From JBGSKV01 sp041740975 (GTDB lineage Bacteria > Bdellovibrionota_B > Oligoflexia > Oligoflexales > JALZUQ01): 30,442 nt of DNA. Below are positions 15,853 to 24,353 of the stretch, piece by piece. A program made the translations under genes and the position numbers. The stretch spans positions 1 to 30,442 of the forward strand of contig JBGSKV010000022.1 in the NCBI GenBank assembly GCA_041740975.1, given 5' to 3'. The notes beneath the pieces were generated by a model. The model had not been told where the DNA came from and ran no database searches. It saw only the letters and a program-made list of their open reading frames with translations. Within the stretch, counting starts at the first letter, position 1. The number at the start of each line of letters is the position of its first letter.

Positions 15853-16893
15853 TTATTTTAAGTTTAAGAGTTGAGATTTTTCAGCATCCGTTACTTGCTT
15901 TAACACGCGGTAAAGTTCCGCTGGGGGTGGTTGCAAGTTTTGGCGATTGTATTTCGGAAACATCAGCCAGCCGTCAGCGCCGCAGTTGAGTTCACGCCCG
16001 CCTACTTTGCCGATGGACTCACCGTGTTTCACTTCTAAGAAATTAAAAAGGCCGTCACGCAGTTGCACGGGAGCACTCGGATAAGGTTCGGTGTGAGCCC
16101 AGGTGTAAATTTTCCGGTCAGCTTTGAGGATCTCGTCAAATGACTTCAAGCTTGGATCTTCTTGGTTACTGTTTTGGTTATTGATTTGGTTATGGTAAGT
16201 TTTAGATGCCGATGCCACAGCGGCCCGAATCAACTCCACGCCTTTGGTGAGCTGCTTCAACTCTATCCCCGCCTGGCCCAACTCTACGGTCAGCCCGACT
16301 CCGCCTTGGCTATTTACGAAGGCATCCGTGCACATACCGTCTTTGGAAAACGCCGCACCCCAATGTGTGACCATCGCCATTTTGGAATCAATAGTTCGCG
16401 CCCAAAGATAGGCGTTCTTCTCAAACGGGAAAATAAAAAATGGTTCGCGCGCCGGTTCAATGGTTTGATGAATATCCAGCAAAAAAGCAGTTTGCGATAA
16501 AACGTGATCAGCCAGTTCTTGCGCGCGTTTGATCTCCGAAAAATCCCCTTTAGCAGAAAAGCTGCGATTCAAATCTTTTTCAAGATAGCGACGCCCTGCC
16601 TTTGACGCGGCGACGTTTCCTAAAATCACCGCAATTGGTGCCGTGATCGTATCCGGCTGTAAGTTTGCCAGAAAGGTATTGAGTGCCCATAGTCCGCCGA
16701 CTTCATCACCATGCGTGATCGCCATGATCGTACAAGCAATGGATTTTGAAGGGGATGACTTGGATTTTTCCGACTTAACAGGTGCAATCAAAAACGCATC
16801 GGCACACAATTCTTTAATCGCGAACCCAGAATCGCTGCGAAGGCGTTCAGTCTGTAATTTCCATTCTTTTAATGCAGGGGTCACATCAATCAT
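15853..16893 (-). CDS. AspA/AstE-like zinc deacylase (M14 family)
   Basis: The enzyme belongs to the succinylglutamate desuccinylase/aspartoacylase branch of zinc carboxypeptidases, which hydrolyse N-acyl amino acids. Numbered from ATG 16893 (346 aa), the zinc ligands are H61 and E64 in ITHGDEVGG and H142 in LLDIHQT. The substrate-binding DLNRSF lies at 107-112 and the probable catalytic glutamate is E204 in LTVELGQ. A low-complexity Asn/Gln linker (NQINNQNSNQ) separates a small beta-rich C-terminal domain. An upstream TTG at 16977 would overlap the divergent lipoprotein gene. ATG 16893 has AGGAGG fourteen bases before it, which is long but the only such site. The exact substrate is unknown. 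Confidence 0.78.
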   Translation of the reverse strand: MIDVTPALKEWKLQTERLRSDSGFAIKELCADAFLIAPVKSEKSKSSPSKSIACTIMAITHGDEVGGLWALNTFLANLQPDTITAPIAVILGNVAASKAGRRYLEKDLNRSFSAKGDFSEIKRAQELADHVLSQTAFLLDIHQTIEPAREPFFIFPFEKNAYLWARTIDSKMAMVTHWGAAFSKDGMCTDAFVNSQGGVGLTVELGQAGIELKQLTKGVELIRAAVASASKTYHNQINNQNSNQEDPSLKSFDEILKADRKIYTWAHTEPYPSAPVQLRDGLFNFLEVKHGESIGKVGGRELNCGADGWLMFPKYNRQNLQPPPAELYRVLKQVTDAEKSQLLNLK

Positions 16894-16977
16894 GGGGGGT
16901 AGTTTATCCTCCTGGGCCGAATTTACTAGACTTGAGTTTGAGAGCACGTCACTATGTTTTGCATGACGGGACAGCAA

Positions 16978-17289
16978 ATGGCGATGCTAGCGAAATATAC
17001 AGCAATTCTTGGGCTATTCTTGTTACTAGCCTGCGATCGCACCGGACGGAACAAATGCCGCTGGTACCTCGTGCCCGAAAAAGAGAATCAAACGAAGGCA
17101 GACGAAGGCTGGATGGCCGTCTGCGCTCGAAATTTCGAAAATAATAAACAAGACTGTCGCTTGCAAGCTAAGCCAGAATTTGTAAAATCCAACTACAACA
17201 AAAAATTTCGTTATACGGACATCGTTTTTTCAGCTCAAGACACACGGTTTCCTAAAAGAATTGAATCGATCGAAAGGTTTTGCAAGTGA
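16978..17289 (+). CDS. Small lipoprotein of unknown function
   Basis: The product has a lipoprotein leader ending LGLFLLLAC (C19 when started at ATG 16978) and a mature part of about 84 residues with four further cysteines (KCRWYL, AVCARN, DCRLQ and the terminal FCK), which may form two disulfides. Upstream in-frame ATGs at 16954 and 16963 exist; 16978 is preferred because GGGA precedes it and the signal then has normal length. Its TGA stop overlaps the ATG of the next gene (TGATG), so the two are translationally coupled. It begins the operon with pfk and the glucan synthase gene. No family recognised. Confidence 0.65.
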   Translation: MAMLAKYTAILGLFLLLACDRTGRNKCRWYLVPEKENQTKADEGWMAVCARNFENNKQDCRLQAKPEFVKSNYNKKFRYTDIVFSAQDTRFPKRIESIERFCK

Positions 17290-17870
17290 TGGCACTAAGA
17301 CTAACTTTTTTATTTATTGGTTTGAGCATGTTAGCCGCAACATCATGCACGAAAGATGATGACGCCAAAAAAATGCAAGAACCCAAATCTGACGCCGCAG
17401 ACGCGAAACAAAAAGGAAGTTTTCATCACGTCCGTGAAGAGTCTTTCAACAAACAAATCAAATATATCAAAGACAAAAAAGTGACCGCCGAGTACTGGAT
17501 TTTCTACAGCGCCTCTGGTTGGGGACCGGGCTATGGACAGTTCACTATTGCTGATAACGATTCGGGCAAAGTCACCGTTAGCTACGACTATAAAGGTCGT
17601 CAGGGCACACTTAAGGTCGATACCGAAAGCCTTGGTCAAATCCGCGACAAATCCCGCAACTGGGACACGCTAGAAAATGTTGACCCGCCCATCTTTGACT
17701 CTTATAAGTACAACTACTTTCATTTGAAGGCAAAAGGCGGCAATATCCGCGAACTCGCGCGGCTATACGTGAATGCGCCGGATCTGGAAGGAAAAGATTC
17801 ACTCTATATCGACATCATAAATACGTTTCAGAATTTTGTGACCGAACACGATAAGGCAGAACAAGAATGA
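17289..17870 (+). CDS. Probable lipoprotein of unknown function
   Basis: The 193-aa product starts at ATG 17289, overlapping the previous stop by one base. It has a short signal sequence ending LAATSC (C20, an imperfect lipobox), then a charged Lys/Asp-rich spacer (about 21-45) and a globular region with aromatic motifs such as YWIFYSASGWGPGYGQF. Its stop overlaps the ATG of the phosphofructokinase gene (ATGA), so expression of the three genes is coupled. The function is not recognised. Confidence 0.68.
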   Translation: MALRLTFLFIGLSMLAATSCTKDDDAKKMQEPKSDAADAKQKGSFHHVREESFNKQIKYIKDKKVTAEYWIFYSASGWGPGYGQFTIADNDSGKVTVSYDYKGRQGTLKVDTESLGQIRDKSRNWDTLENVDPPIFDSYKYNYFHLKAKGGNIRELARLYVNAPDLEGKDSLYIDIINTFQNFVTEHDKAEQE

Positions 17871-18943
17871 CAAAGAAACGACTCGGTGTATTGACAGGCG
17901 GCGGTGATTGTCCAGGACTCAACGCAGTGATTCGCGCGATTTATCGCACGGCCACCTACTCTGATTGGGAAGTCATCGGTATCCGCGACAGCTTTACCGG
18001 CATGTTCGAGCGACCGATTCGTTGGGTACAACTCGATGAGTCGAACACGCGTGGACTTTTGCACAAAGGCGGAACCATTCTCGGAACGCGCAACACCGGC
18101 AGTCCTTTTAGTGATCCCAAAATCGGCGAAGACGCGCAAACCCGCATTCGTCGTTTAACTGTTGAAGCTTACAAAGAACTAAAACTCGATGCACTGATCG
18201 TTATTGGCGGAGATGGAACGCAAACCCTCGCTTACGATCTTTTAGACACCGACATGAATATCGTCGGTCTACCGAAAACCATCGATAATGACTTAGCCGC
18301 TTCCGATCAAACGATTGGTTTCGATACGGCCGTGGCTATTGCGGCTGATGCGATTAGCCGCCTGCATTCAACGGCTGAGTCACATGAACGCATTATGATC
18401 TTGGAAGTCATGGGCCGGGATTCTGGCTATATCGCCTTGCATGCTGGCCTCGCCGGTGGCGCCAACGTTATTTTGATCCCTGAAATTCCATTTCATTACG
18501 ACGCCATCGTCAAAAAAACCAAAGAACGCATTCAAACCGGACAATATTTTAGCCTTGTCGTAATAGCCGAGGGCGCCGTGCCAAGAGGCGGCGAAGCCAC
18601 GATGCAAAAAACCGTGAGTGGCGCGCAAGTTCTCGGTGGCATTAGCCAAACCGTCGCAAGAGAACTCCACGCGGCAACGGGATTAGATGCGCGCGTTACC
18701 GTGCTTGGTCACATTCAAAGAGGTGGCCCGCCTATCGCCACTGATTGTGTTTTGGCGAGTCGTTTTGGAGTGGCAGCTTTTGACCTTGTGAAGCAAGGTA
18801 AATTCGGCAAAGTCGTTACGATGAAAGGCAATCAGATTGGTTGCGTTGATTTTATTGAAGTCGTACACAAGCGTCGCCCAGTCAGTTTGGATGATCATTT
18901 GATCCATACGGCGGAAGCGATTGGAACTTGCCTAGGGCGTTAG
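17867..18943 (+). CDS. pfkA: 6-phosphofructokinase
   Basis: The enzyme phosphorylates fructose-6-phosphate in glycolysis. Landmarks are GGGDCPGLNA (11-20), GGDGT (114-118), PKTIDND (136-142, with the catalytic Asp pair) and MGRDSGYIAL (182-191). Glycine after GGD predicts ATP as phosphoryl donor. However, PKTIDND with Lys instead of Gly is typical of the PPi-linked and group III branch, so donor specificity is not settled by motifs alone. The length of 358 aa fits group III enzymes. It overlaps the upstream lipoprotein gene by four bases (ATGA), and the glucan synthase gene starts 15 bases after it. Confidence 0.93.
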   Translation: MTKKRLGVLTGGGDCPGLNAVIRAIYRTATYSDWEVIGIRDSFTGMFERPIRWVQLDESNTRGLLHKGGTILGTRNTGSPFSDPKIGEDAQTRIRRLTVEAYKELKLDALIVIGGDGTQTLAYDLLDTDMNIVGLPKTIDNDLAASDQTIGFDTAVAIAADAISRLHSTAESHERIMILEVMGRDSGYIALHAGLAGGANVILIPEIPFHYDAIVKKTKERIQTGQYFSLVVIAEGAVPRGGEATMQKTVSGAQVLGGISQTVARELHAATGLDARVTVLGHIQRGGPPIATDCVLASRFGVAAFDLVKQGKFGKVVTMKGNQIGCVDFIEVVHKRRPVSLDDHLIHTAEAIGTCLGR

Positions 18944-18958
18944 TCCGGGCAAGTTGAA

Positions 18959-21655
18959 GTGACACTCTTGGCAAATCACTACCGTCAGCGCATCCTAGCT
19001 TTTTCGATCTTAGTGGTCTCCGTGATGTCCACTTTTCTTTTGTTTTCTTGGTTGGCTTCCACCCTAGGCGTGAGGACTCAACCTCAACAAAAATATGCAC
19101 ATGCCAAAATCAATCAGCTCCCCTGCTTAAGCTATAACCCATTTCGCCGCAAATACACGCAACCTGCTCCCGACGATGAAATCTCGGAAGCGCAGCTGCG
19201 AAGCGACCTCACCCTACTCAGCTCCTACACGAAATGCATTCGCATTTACGCGTCGGGAGGCGCGCACAGCAAAATCCCAGCTATTGCCAACTCTCTTGGG
19301 ATTGGCGTTTTTTTAGGGGCCTACCTTTCGGACGACGAAGAGAGCAACAAACAAGAAATCGAGCAGCTTCTTGCTTTAGATAAAGCTAACACCAATATTT
19401 TGGGTCTTATCGTCGGCAATGAAGTTGCGCTGCGCAACTATTACAAAGTCGAAAAAACAATTAGCATGGAAGGCCTTGCGCAGACGATTCGTTATGTAAA
19501 ATCCCAGACAAGCACCAAAGTTTCGTATAGCGATGCCTTTAATATTTGGCTTTGGTATCCCCAGTTAGCGGAAGACGTTGATTTTATTTCCGTGCATATG
19601 ATTCCTTTTTGGGGTGGTCAGTTTATCAGAAACAGTTTCCGCTGGGTTCGGGCAAATTACGAGACCATGCTTGAAAAATTCCCCGGCATACCGATTTTTG
19701 TCTCCGAAATAGGTTGGCCTTCCATTGGGGCACCTTATAAAAACGCTAAAGCATCCCAGAAGAATCAGACGTCTTTTTATTTAGATTTTGCAAAAAAAAT
19801 GAAATCTGCGGATTGGCCCCTTCTCTTTGGACCAGGCTTCAATTTTATGGAAGCTTTCGATCAACCCTGGAAAGTCCAAGAGTCGGAAGGCCGAGTGGGC
19901 GCACATTGGGGTATTTTTGATGCCAGTGCCTCGCCAAAAATTCCACTAACCGACAGCACCAATCCACGACCTATCGCATGGACAATTGGTTCTATTTTCT
20001 TATTACTTTTTTTGCTGGTTTATTTGTCTTTCATAAAGCTAGGCTCGTTCGGCAAACTTCGGACTCAGATTTGGATTGCATACAGCTTGGAAATTTCGTT
20101 TGCCGTGTCTGCCTTGACGCTCATCGTCGCTTGGCAAGAATATATGCTTTCGATTTATTCTATCTTTGCTATGCTCGGCTTGATTCTCATAAACATCGTC
20201 ATCGGACTGGATACCTTCCTCTCGGCCAAAATCATTGAGCACCCAACACCCGAACAGAATGTAGCAGGTCGAGCGATTGGCATAACTGAACCGCGGATTT
20301 TGCCTTTCGTTTCCATTCACGTTCCCTGTGCCAATGAAGATCCTCATCACCTACTTGCCTGCTTACAGTCATTGCAAAGTCTGGATTATCCCCACTACGA
20401 AGTGATTGTGGCCGTGAACAATACCGACAACCCATCACTTACGGAACCCATTAAAGAATTTTGCGAGCAGAACAATAATTTATTTGTTTATCGAAATTTC
20501 GGTATGATTTCGGGATTTAAATCCGGCGCCCTTAATCGCTGCCTCGAAATTTCCAACTCAAAGGCCGAATTCATCGCACTGGTCGATGCGGACTACATCG
20601 TGCAACCTCGCTGGCTTATGGCTTGTATGGCAGAATTCGAAACAAGTGATGCCACTTCAGTGCAATGTCCGCAAGCCTACCGTGGCTTTGAAAACTCAAA
20701 TGTCTTGCGTGCCATGCGTGATGAACTGCAGGGTTTCTTTGATATCGGCATGGTGGATCGCGCCCTGGTCAATTCGGTGGTTCAGCACGGGACGATGTTG
20801 GTGGTTCGCAAAGAAGAACTTCTTAAACTGAATGGATGGAGTGAAACTTCCATTTGTGAAGATGCAGCCCTTGGCCTCGAGATTCTCAAAAAAGGCGGAC
20901 GTATCTCTTACATTCATCACGAACTCGGACTTGGTTTGCTTCCGACGTCGCAGCATGCCTACGCTCGGCAACGTTTTCGGTGGGTTTACGGCGGCATCGA
21001 AATCATAAAGAAAAATTGGCGCGAATTCTTGCCAAAATCCAAAAACTTAACGTCCGCACAAAAATTCCATTTTTTTTGGGGTTGGTTTCCCTGGATCGCA
21101 GACGCTACGTATATTCCGTTTTTTGTATTGTCCCTACCCATAGCTTATTTCATCGCCACGAAGCCGCACTTTATGCCTTCGCCTGTTTTTACATTACCTC
21201 TATTGATTTTAGTGATGCACAAAATCGTGAGTGTCATGCTGACTTACAATATAAGAGTTAAGATAGGGTTTTGGCGAACCCTCGGTGCCATTGTTGCTGG
21301 CGTGTCCTTGACAACCGTTGTCTCGGCTGCCGCCATTGCTGCCATTTTTGGGCTAAAGGCAGGGTTTACGAGTACCCAGAAAAGTTCCGTAGTACCGACG
21401 GCCGTCGTGCCGGCAAAGTGGAACCTGTTTTTGTGGCGATCGTACCGACAAGGCGCCGACATCTGGCTTTGCTTATTGCTGACGGGCTGCGGATTAGTAG
21501 CCTGGTATCGTTCGCATTGTAATTTGGAATCTTCTTTGTGGCTGCTATATTTTATTGTTTTATCGGCTCCGGGTTGGGCGCGATTTGGTCTGATGCTGAG
21601 AGGTTTTTCTTCGCAACCGCAGCTCCCATTAAAAACCAGTACAACACTGCCGTGA
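18959..21655 (+). CDS. ndvB: NdvB-like beta-glucan synthase: GH17 fused to GT2
   Basis: The 898-aa inner-membrane protein joins two enzymes. After an N-terminal transmembrane helix (about 10-34), a periplasmic GH17 domain (about 50-325) carries the acid/base glutamate in GNE155 and the nucleophile in SE250IGWPS. Three helices (about 340-420) lead to a cytoplasmic GT2 domain with D543-A-D545, E634-D635 and the Q671RFRW675 product-site motif, followed by further helices to the end. In Pseudomonas and rhizobia this fusion makes cyclic or branched beta-1,3-glucans, with GH17 acting as transglycosylase. The start is GTG 18959; a nearby TTG (18968) is possible. The 3' end overlaps the convergent ligase gene by 104 bases. 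Confidence 0.85.
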   Translation: MTLLANHYRQRILAFSILVVSVMSTFLLFSWLASTLGVRTQPQQKYAHAKINQLPCLSYNPFRRKYTQPAPDDEISEAQLRSDLTLLSSYTKCIRIYASGGAHSKIPAIANSLGIGVFLGAYLSDDEESNKQEIEQLLALDKANTNILGLIVGNEVALRNYYKVEKTISMEGLAQTIRYVKSQTSTKVSYSDAFNIWLWYPQLAEDVDFISVHMIPFWGGQFIRNSFRWVRANYETMLEKFPGIPIFVSEIGWPSIGAPYKNAKASQKNQTSFYLDFAKKMKSADWPLLFGPGFNFMEAFDQPWKVQESEGRVGAHWGIFDASASPKIPLTDSTNPRPIAWTIGSIFLLLFLLVYLSFIKLGSFGKLRTQIWIAYSLEISFAVSALTLIVAWQEYMLSIYSIFAMLGLILINIVIGLDTFLSAKIIEHPTPEQNVAGRAIGITEPRILPFVSIHVPCANEDPHHLLACLQSLQSLDYPHYEVIVAVNNTDNPSLTEPIKEFCEQNNNLFVYRNFGMISGFKSGALNRCLEISNSKAEFIALVDADYIVQPRWLMACMAEFETSDATSVQCPQAYRGFENSNVLRAMRDELQGFFDIGMVDRALVNSVVQHGTMLVVRKEELLKLNGWSETSICEDAALGLEILKKGGRISYIHHELGLGLLPTSQHAYARQRFRWVYGGIEIIKKNWREFLPKSKNLTSAQKFHFFWGWFPWIADATYIPFFVLSLPIAYFIATKPHFMPSPVFTLPLLILVMHKIVSVMLTYNIRVKIGFWRTLGAIVAGVSLTTVVSAAAIAAIFGLKAGFTSTQKSSVVPTAVVPAKWNLFLWRSYRQGADIWLCLLLTGCGLVAWYRSHCNLESSLWLLYFIVLSAPGWARFGLMLRGFSSQPQLPLKTSTTLP

Positions 21656-22814
21656 AGTAGAGTCCCATCGAAAGGTGATCGGCAAACATATCCGAAACCA
21701 TCAAGCCTAGGACTGCAGACGCAACAAAAACTCGAGGCTCCTGAAATGGCTCGCGCAGATAATCCAGTTTGCAGTAAGAGCGCAAGCTCAGCCACAGCAT
21801 GGTTAGCCAAAGTATGGGCGCCAAAATCCCGTAATATAAAGTTTGGGTAATAAAAAGATTGTGCGGCATGTAACCGAGTGTCCAATACCCGCGATAGCCG
21901 GTACCCCAGAACCATTTATTTTTCTCAAATAAAAAAACAAAGGCATCTTTCCAGTAGAGGTCGCGATCTCGCATGGCCGTTAGCTGATCAAGGTATTTAT
22001 AGGAAGCAAACTTATCAAACCGAAGACTCGCCGCAATCACCGCGGTCAAAGCTAAACCTGAGGCCACTAGCATTCGTCTTTTTCTAAGCCACAACGCGCA
22101 AAACAATGGAATCAAAGCAACGGCGAACCCCAGCTGTGCCCCGCGGCTAAAGGTGAACCAAATATGAATGCAGCCGATCAAAAATGTCCCAATCCATAGT
22201 GGCTTTAGCTTTTTCGCATGACCATATAAGTACATGCTGAGTGGAGCTAAAACCTGAAAGAAAGAAGCCTCGTAATTCCGGTTAAGAAAGACTCCGAATC
22301 TGGAAAAACCCTTGGGGCTAAATCCATTTGCCAAGAGCGCCCGCCCAAACATCTGTTCGATTTGAAAAAAATAAACGGAAAGTCCAAACATGCAAAAAAA
22401 AGCCATGAACAAAACCAAGAAAGAAATGATCCTCCGATAGTCCAACTCATTCAAAATCATCGGGATGAGGCCCAAAAACACCAACGGCTGCAAGGCAATG
22501 GAATAAATAATGATCTGTTCGGTTTGTTTAAGCTTACTCATCCCCGCATTTGCGAAGAGGATAAGGGCTGCATACAGTATGGTGACGCCCACTACGATAA
22601 AACTTGCTCGATGCTGGCGTTTGAGTAGAAAAGTCAGCGCCAGGCTGAAAAGGACGATCCATAGGTATGTAATCGGTAGAGTCACGTCTGGTCGGCGATA
22701 AATTTTGACTATGACGGGCATCAAAAAACTGAACCAGCCCAGATTCCACAGAAAATAACCGAGAGTCGCTACGCTTACGAGTATGACAGGCAGTTTTCTG
22801 AGCCTTGCATCCAA
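21552..22814 (-). CDS. O-antigen ligase/polymerase (WaaL/Wzy-like) membrane protein
   Basis: The 420-aa product is strongly hydrophobic, with about ten to twelve transmembrane helices. A large periplasmic loop (about residues 270-325) contains the PHNLFITQTLYYGIL segment, whose His-Asn resembles the conserved element of O-antigen ligases and polymerases. These enzymes transfer or polymerise undecaprenyl-linked sugars on the periplasmic face. Ligase, Wzy polymerase or another glycan ligase cannot be told apart by eye. The start is TTG (22812-22814) without a well-spaced Shine-Dalgarno sequence, so the true start is uncertain. The 3' end overlaps the glucan synthase gene on the opposite strand. 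Confidence 0.75.
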   Translation of the reverse strand: MDARLRKLPVILVSVATLGYFLWNLGWFSFLMPVIVKIYRRPDVTLPITYLWIVLFSLALTFLLKRQHRASFIVVGVTILYAALILFANAGMSKLKQTEQIIIYSIALQPLVFLGLIPMILNELDYRRIISFLVLFMAFFCMFGLSVYFFQIEQMFGRALLANGFSPKGFSRFGVFLNRNYEASFFQVLAPLSMYLYGHAKKLKPLWIGTFLIGCIHIWFTFSRGAQLGFAVALIPLFCALWLRKRRMLVASGLALTAVIAASLRFDKFASYKYLDQLTAMRDRDLYWKDAFVFLFEKNKWFWGTGYRGYWTLGYMPHNLFITQTLYYGILAPILWLTMLWLSLRSYCKLDYLREPFQEPRVFVASAVLGLMVSDMFADHLSMGLYFTAVLYWFLMGAAVAKKNLSASDQIAPNPEPIKQ

Positions 22815-22963
22815 AATCCTGGTCCCAACTTTTTAGTTACTATAAGATTATGGGCGAGCGATTGACCTTTGTCCATAGGTCCCCCGTTTGGCAAACAATG
22901 ATTTCGCATTTGGTAAGAATTAGTAAGCCTGCGACATGCTGATGCAAAGCTCTTCGAAGTCGT

Positions 22964-24256
22964 TTAGCGCAAAAGGACCGGCAGAAAGACTCCTGCACAT
23001 TTCCCCACAAGCCCTGACCAATTTTGCCCGAAATTCTTCGTATGAAGGCTTGTCGACGCATTTTGCAACGTGATGTTTTGCATGGAATCCACAGGTAACA
23101 CTTGCTGATTGAGATCTGATGTTTGATAGGTATCGAGGTCGTGCAAGACCCGTTCATGCGCTGCCAAGATATGAGCGTCGTTTGCCCAGTCACGAAATAA
23201 ACCCAAGAAATTTTCGACCGTATCGGTGTGCATATCGACATTGGATGGATAGCCACCATTGTTCTTCAGAATAAAGCCAACCACATTATTGAGAAACTTT
23301 TCGTCCGCGGTAGCGATGAGTGTTTTTTCAGTGTCATTGAACGCGGGGTCAAGCGCCGCACCCATCAAAGGAAGAGAATGTGCGCGGACAAAATGCATCA
23401 AAAACTCAAAAAAAGTTTTTTCTCTATCATCAAGAGGTCGGCCCAGCTTATTTTCTACGGACTTAAGCAAATCAATGCGGTCACCGCGTGATTGGTTGAG
23501 AAGGACGGTTTGAAGATTGCTAACATCCGGCACGTTGTCAATGTTTTGCCAAAATCTTTCGACGATGTCAGCGCAGTTCATTATAAAATCAATATCATCC
23601 ATGCCACCACGGATTTCTACGTCATGGTAGTTTCCGTCGGCACGTTTTTTGACATTAACGGTACCGTGAAAATCGATGGCGGTTGGCAAAGATCGCTGTA
23701 ACGAATAACTTGTCAACGCAAGGTATGGACGTCGATGTGTCAATCGCCATGCCATCACATAGTCGCCGAGCCGCGAGCCAAAACCCATTAACTTTTGCAC
23801 CTGCTCTGGCGAGACGTTTTTTGTATTGATATAAATATGTAAGTGAAAGCTCTTTAGGCCATCCGTACCCGCAACTTTGTGACTATTGACGGCGTCTTTG
23901 ACCTCTTGCATTTGTAGGCGAACTTCGGTGCGACTCGTTTCACCACCAATCGAGCGAACTTCTTGATTGCCGGTATCTTCATAGTCGTATTGTGGTTCTA
24001 AATAGTAAAACCGTGAAGTTCGAACAACTGAGTTTTCGTAGTCGATGAGCGAGTGTGGCTGTCCTTTAAACTCGGCCTCAAACCCATAATCAAAAATGGG
24101 TTCCCTATCTAAACTTAGAATTAATTCTGGTTCCGATTCTTGGGCTGGGGTTTCAATGGGTGCAGTCAGCGCATCCGCATGCAGAAGCATTGGATAGCCT
24201 AAAAATAGCGGTTGGAAGCAAAGCGCGACCAAAGTAAGCTGTCGAAAAAAGGCCAT
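22964..24256 (-). CDS. Exported amidoligase-like protein, probably frameshifted at 3' end
   Basis: The 430-aa frame has a signal peptide (about residues 1-29, ending LLHADA). Three motifs in order match the active site of the glutamine-synthetase-like amidoligase fold: E60-A-E62 in YGFEAEF, H138-L-H140 in SFHLHIYI and E214-I-R216 in HDVEIRGG. That fold makes amide bonds between carboxylates and amines; an exported member would be unusual. After residue ~390 the frame reads unnaturally. The -1 frame gives PSYEEFRAKLVRACGEMC through ELCISMSQAY and stops at 22920, so a single missing base in one of two T4 runs (23061-23064 or 23076-23079) would restore a 445-aa protein. Start ATG follows AGGTAG. 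The fold assignment is inference. Confidence 0.6.
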   Translation of the reverse strand: MAFFRQLTLVALCFQPLFLGYPMLLHADALTAPIETPAQESEPELILSLDREPIFDYGFEAEFKGQPHSLIDYENSVVRTSRFYYLEPQYDYEDTGNQEVRSIGGETSRTEVRLQMQEVKDAVNSHKVAGTDGLKSFHLHIYINTKNVSPEQVQKLMGFGSRLGDYVMAWRLTHRRPYLALTSYSLQRSLPTAIDFHGTVNVKKRADGNYHDVEIRGGMDDIDFIMNCADIVERFWQNIDNVPDVSNLQTVLLNQSRGDRIDLLKSVENKLGRPLDDREKTFFEFLMHFVRAHSLPLMGAALDPAFNDTEKTLIATADEKFLNNVVGFILKNNGGYPSNVDMHTDTVENFLGLFRDWANDAHILAAHERVLHDLDTYQTSDLNQQVLPVDSMQNITLQNASTSLHTKNFGQNWSGLVGKCAGVFLPVLLR

Positions 24257-24353
24257 ATCTACCTAATAACAATAAGTTTTATTAGCGTTCAAGGAAAACC
24301 AAGATTCAACCGAAATGGCACTAAACCTGATATCTACCATCAAATGGAGTAGA

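Noticed and set aside
21244..21915. A 223-aa minus-strand open frame
   Set aside because: It lies antisense to the glucan synthase and ligase genes, has unnatural Cys/Arg-rich composition and no ribosome-binding site.
22840..23259. A 139-aa minus-strand frame overlapping the amidoligase-like gene
   Set aside because: Its composition is not protein-like; the third frame, ending at 22920, is the better continuation of the gene.
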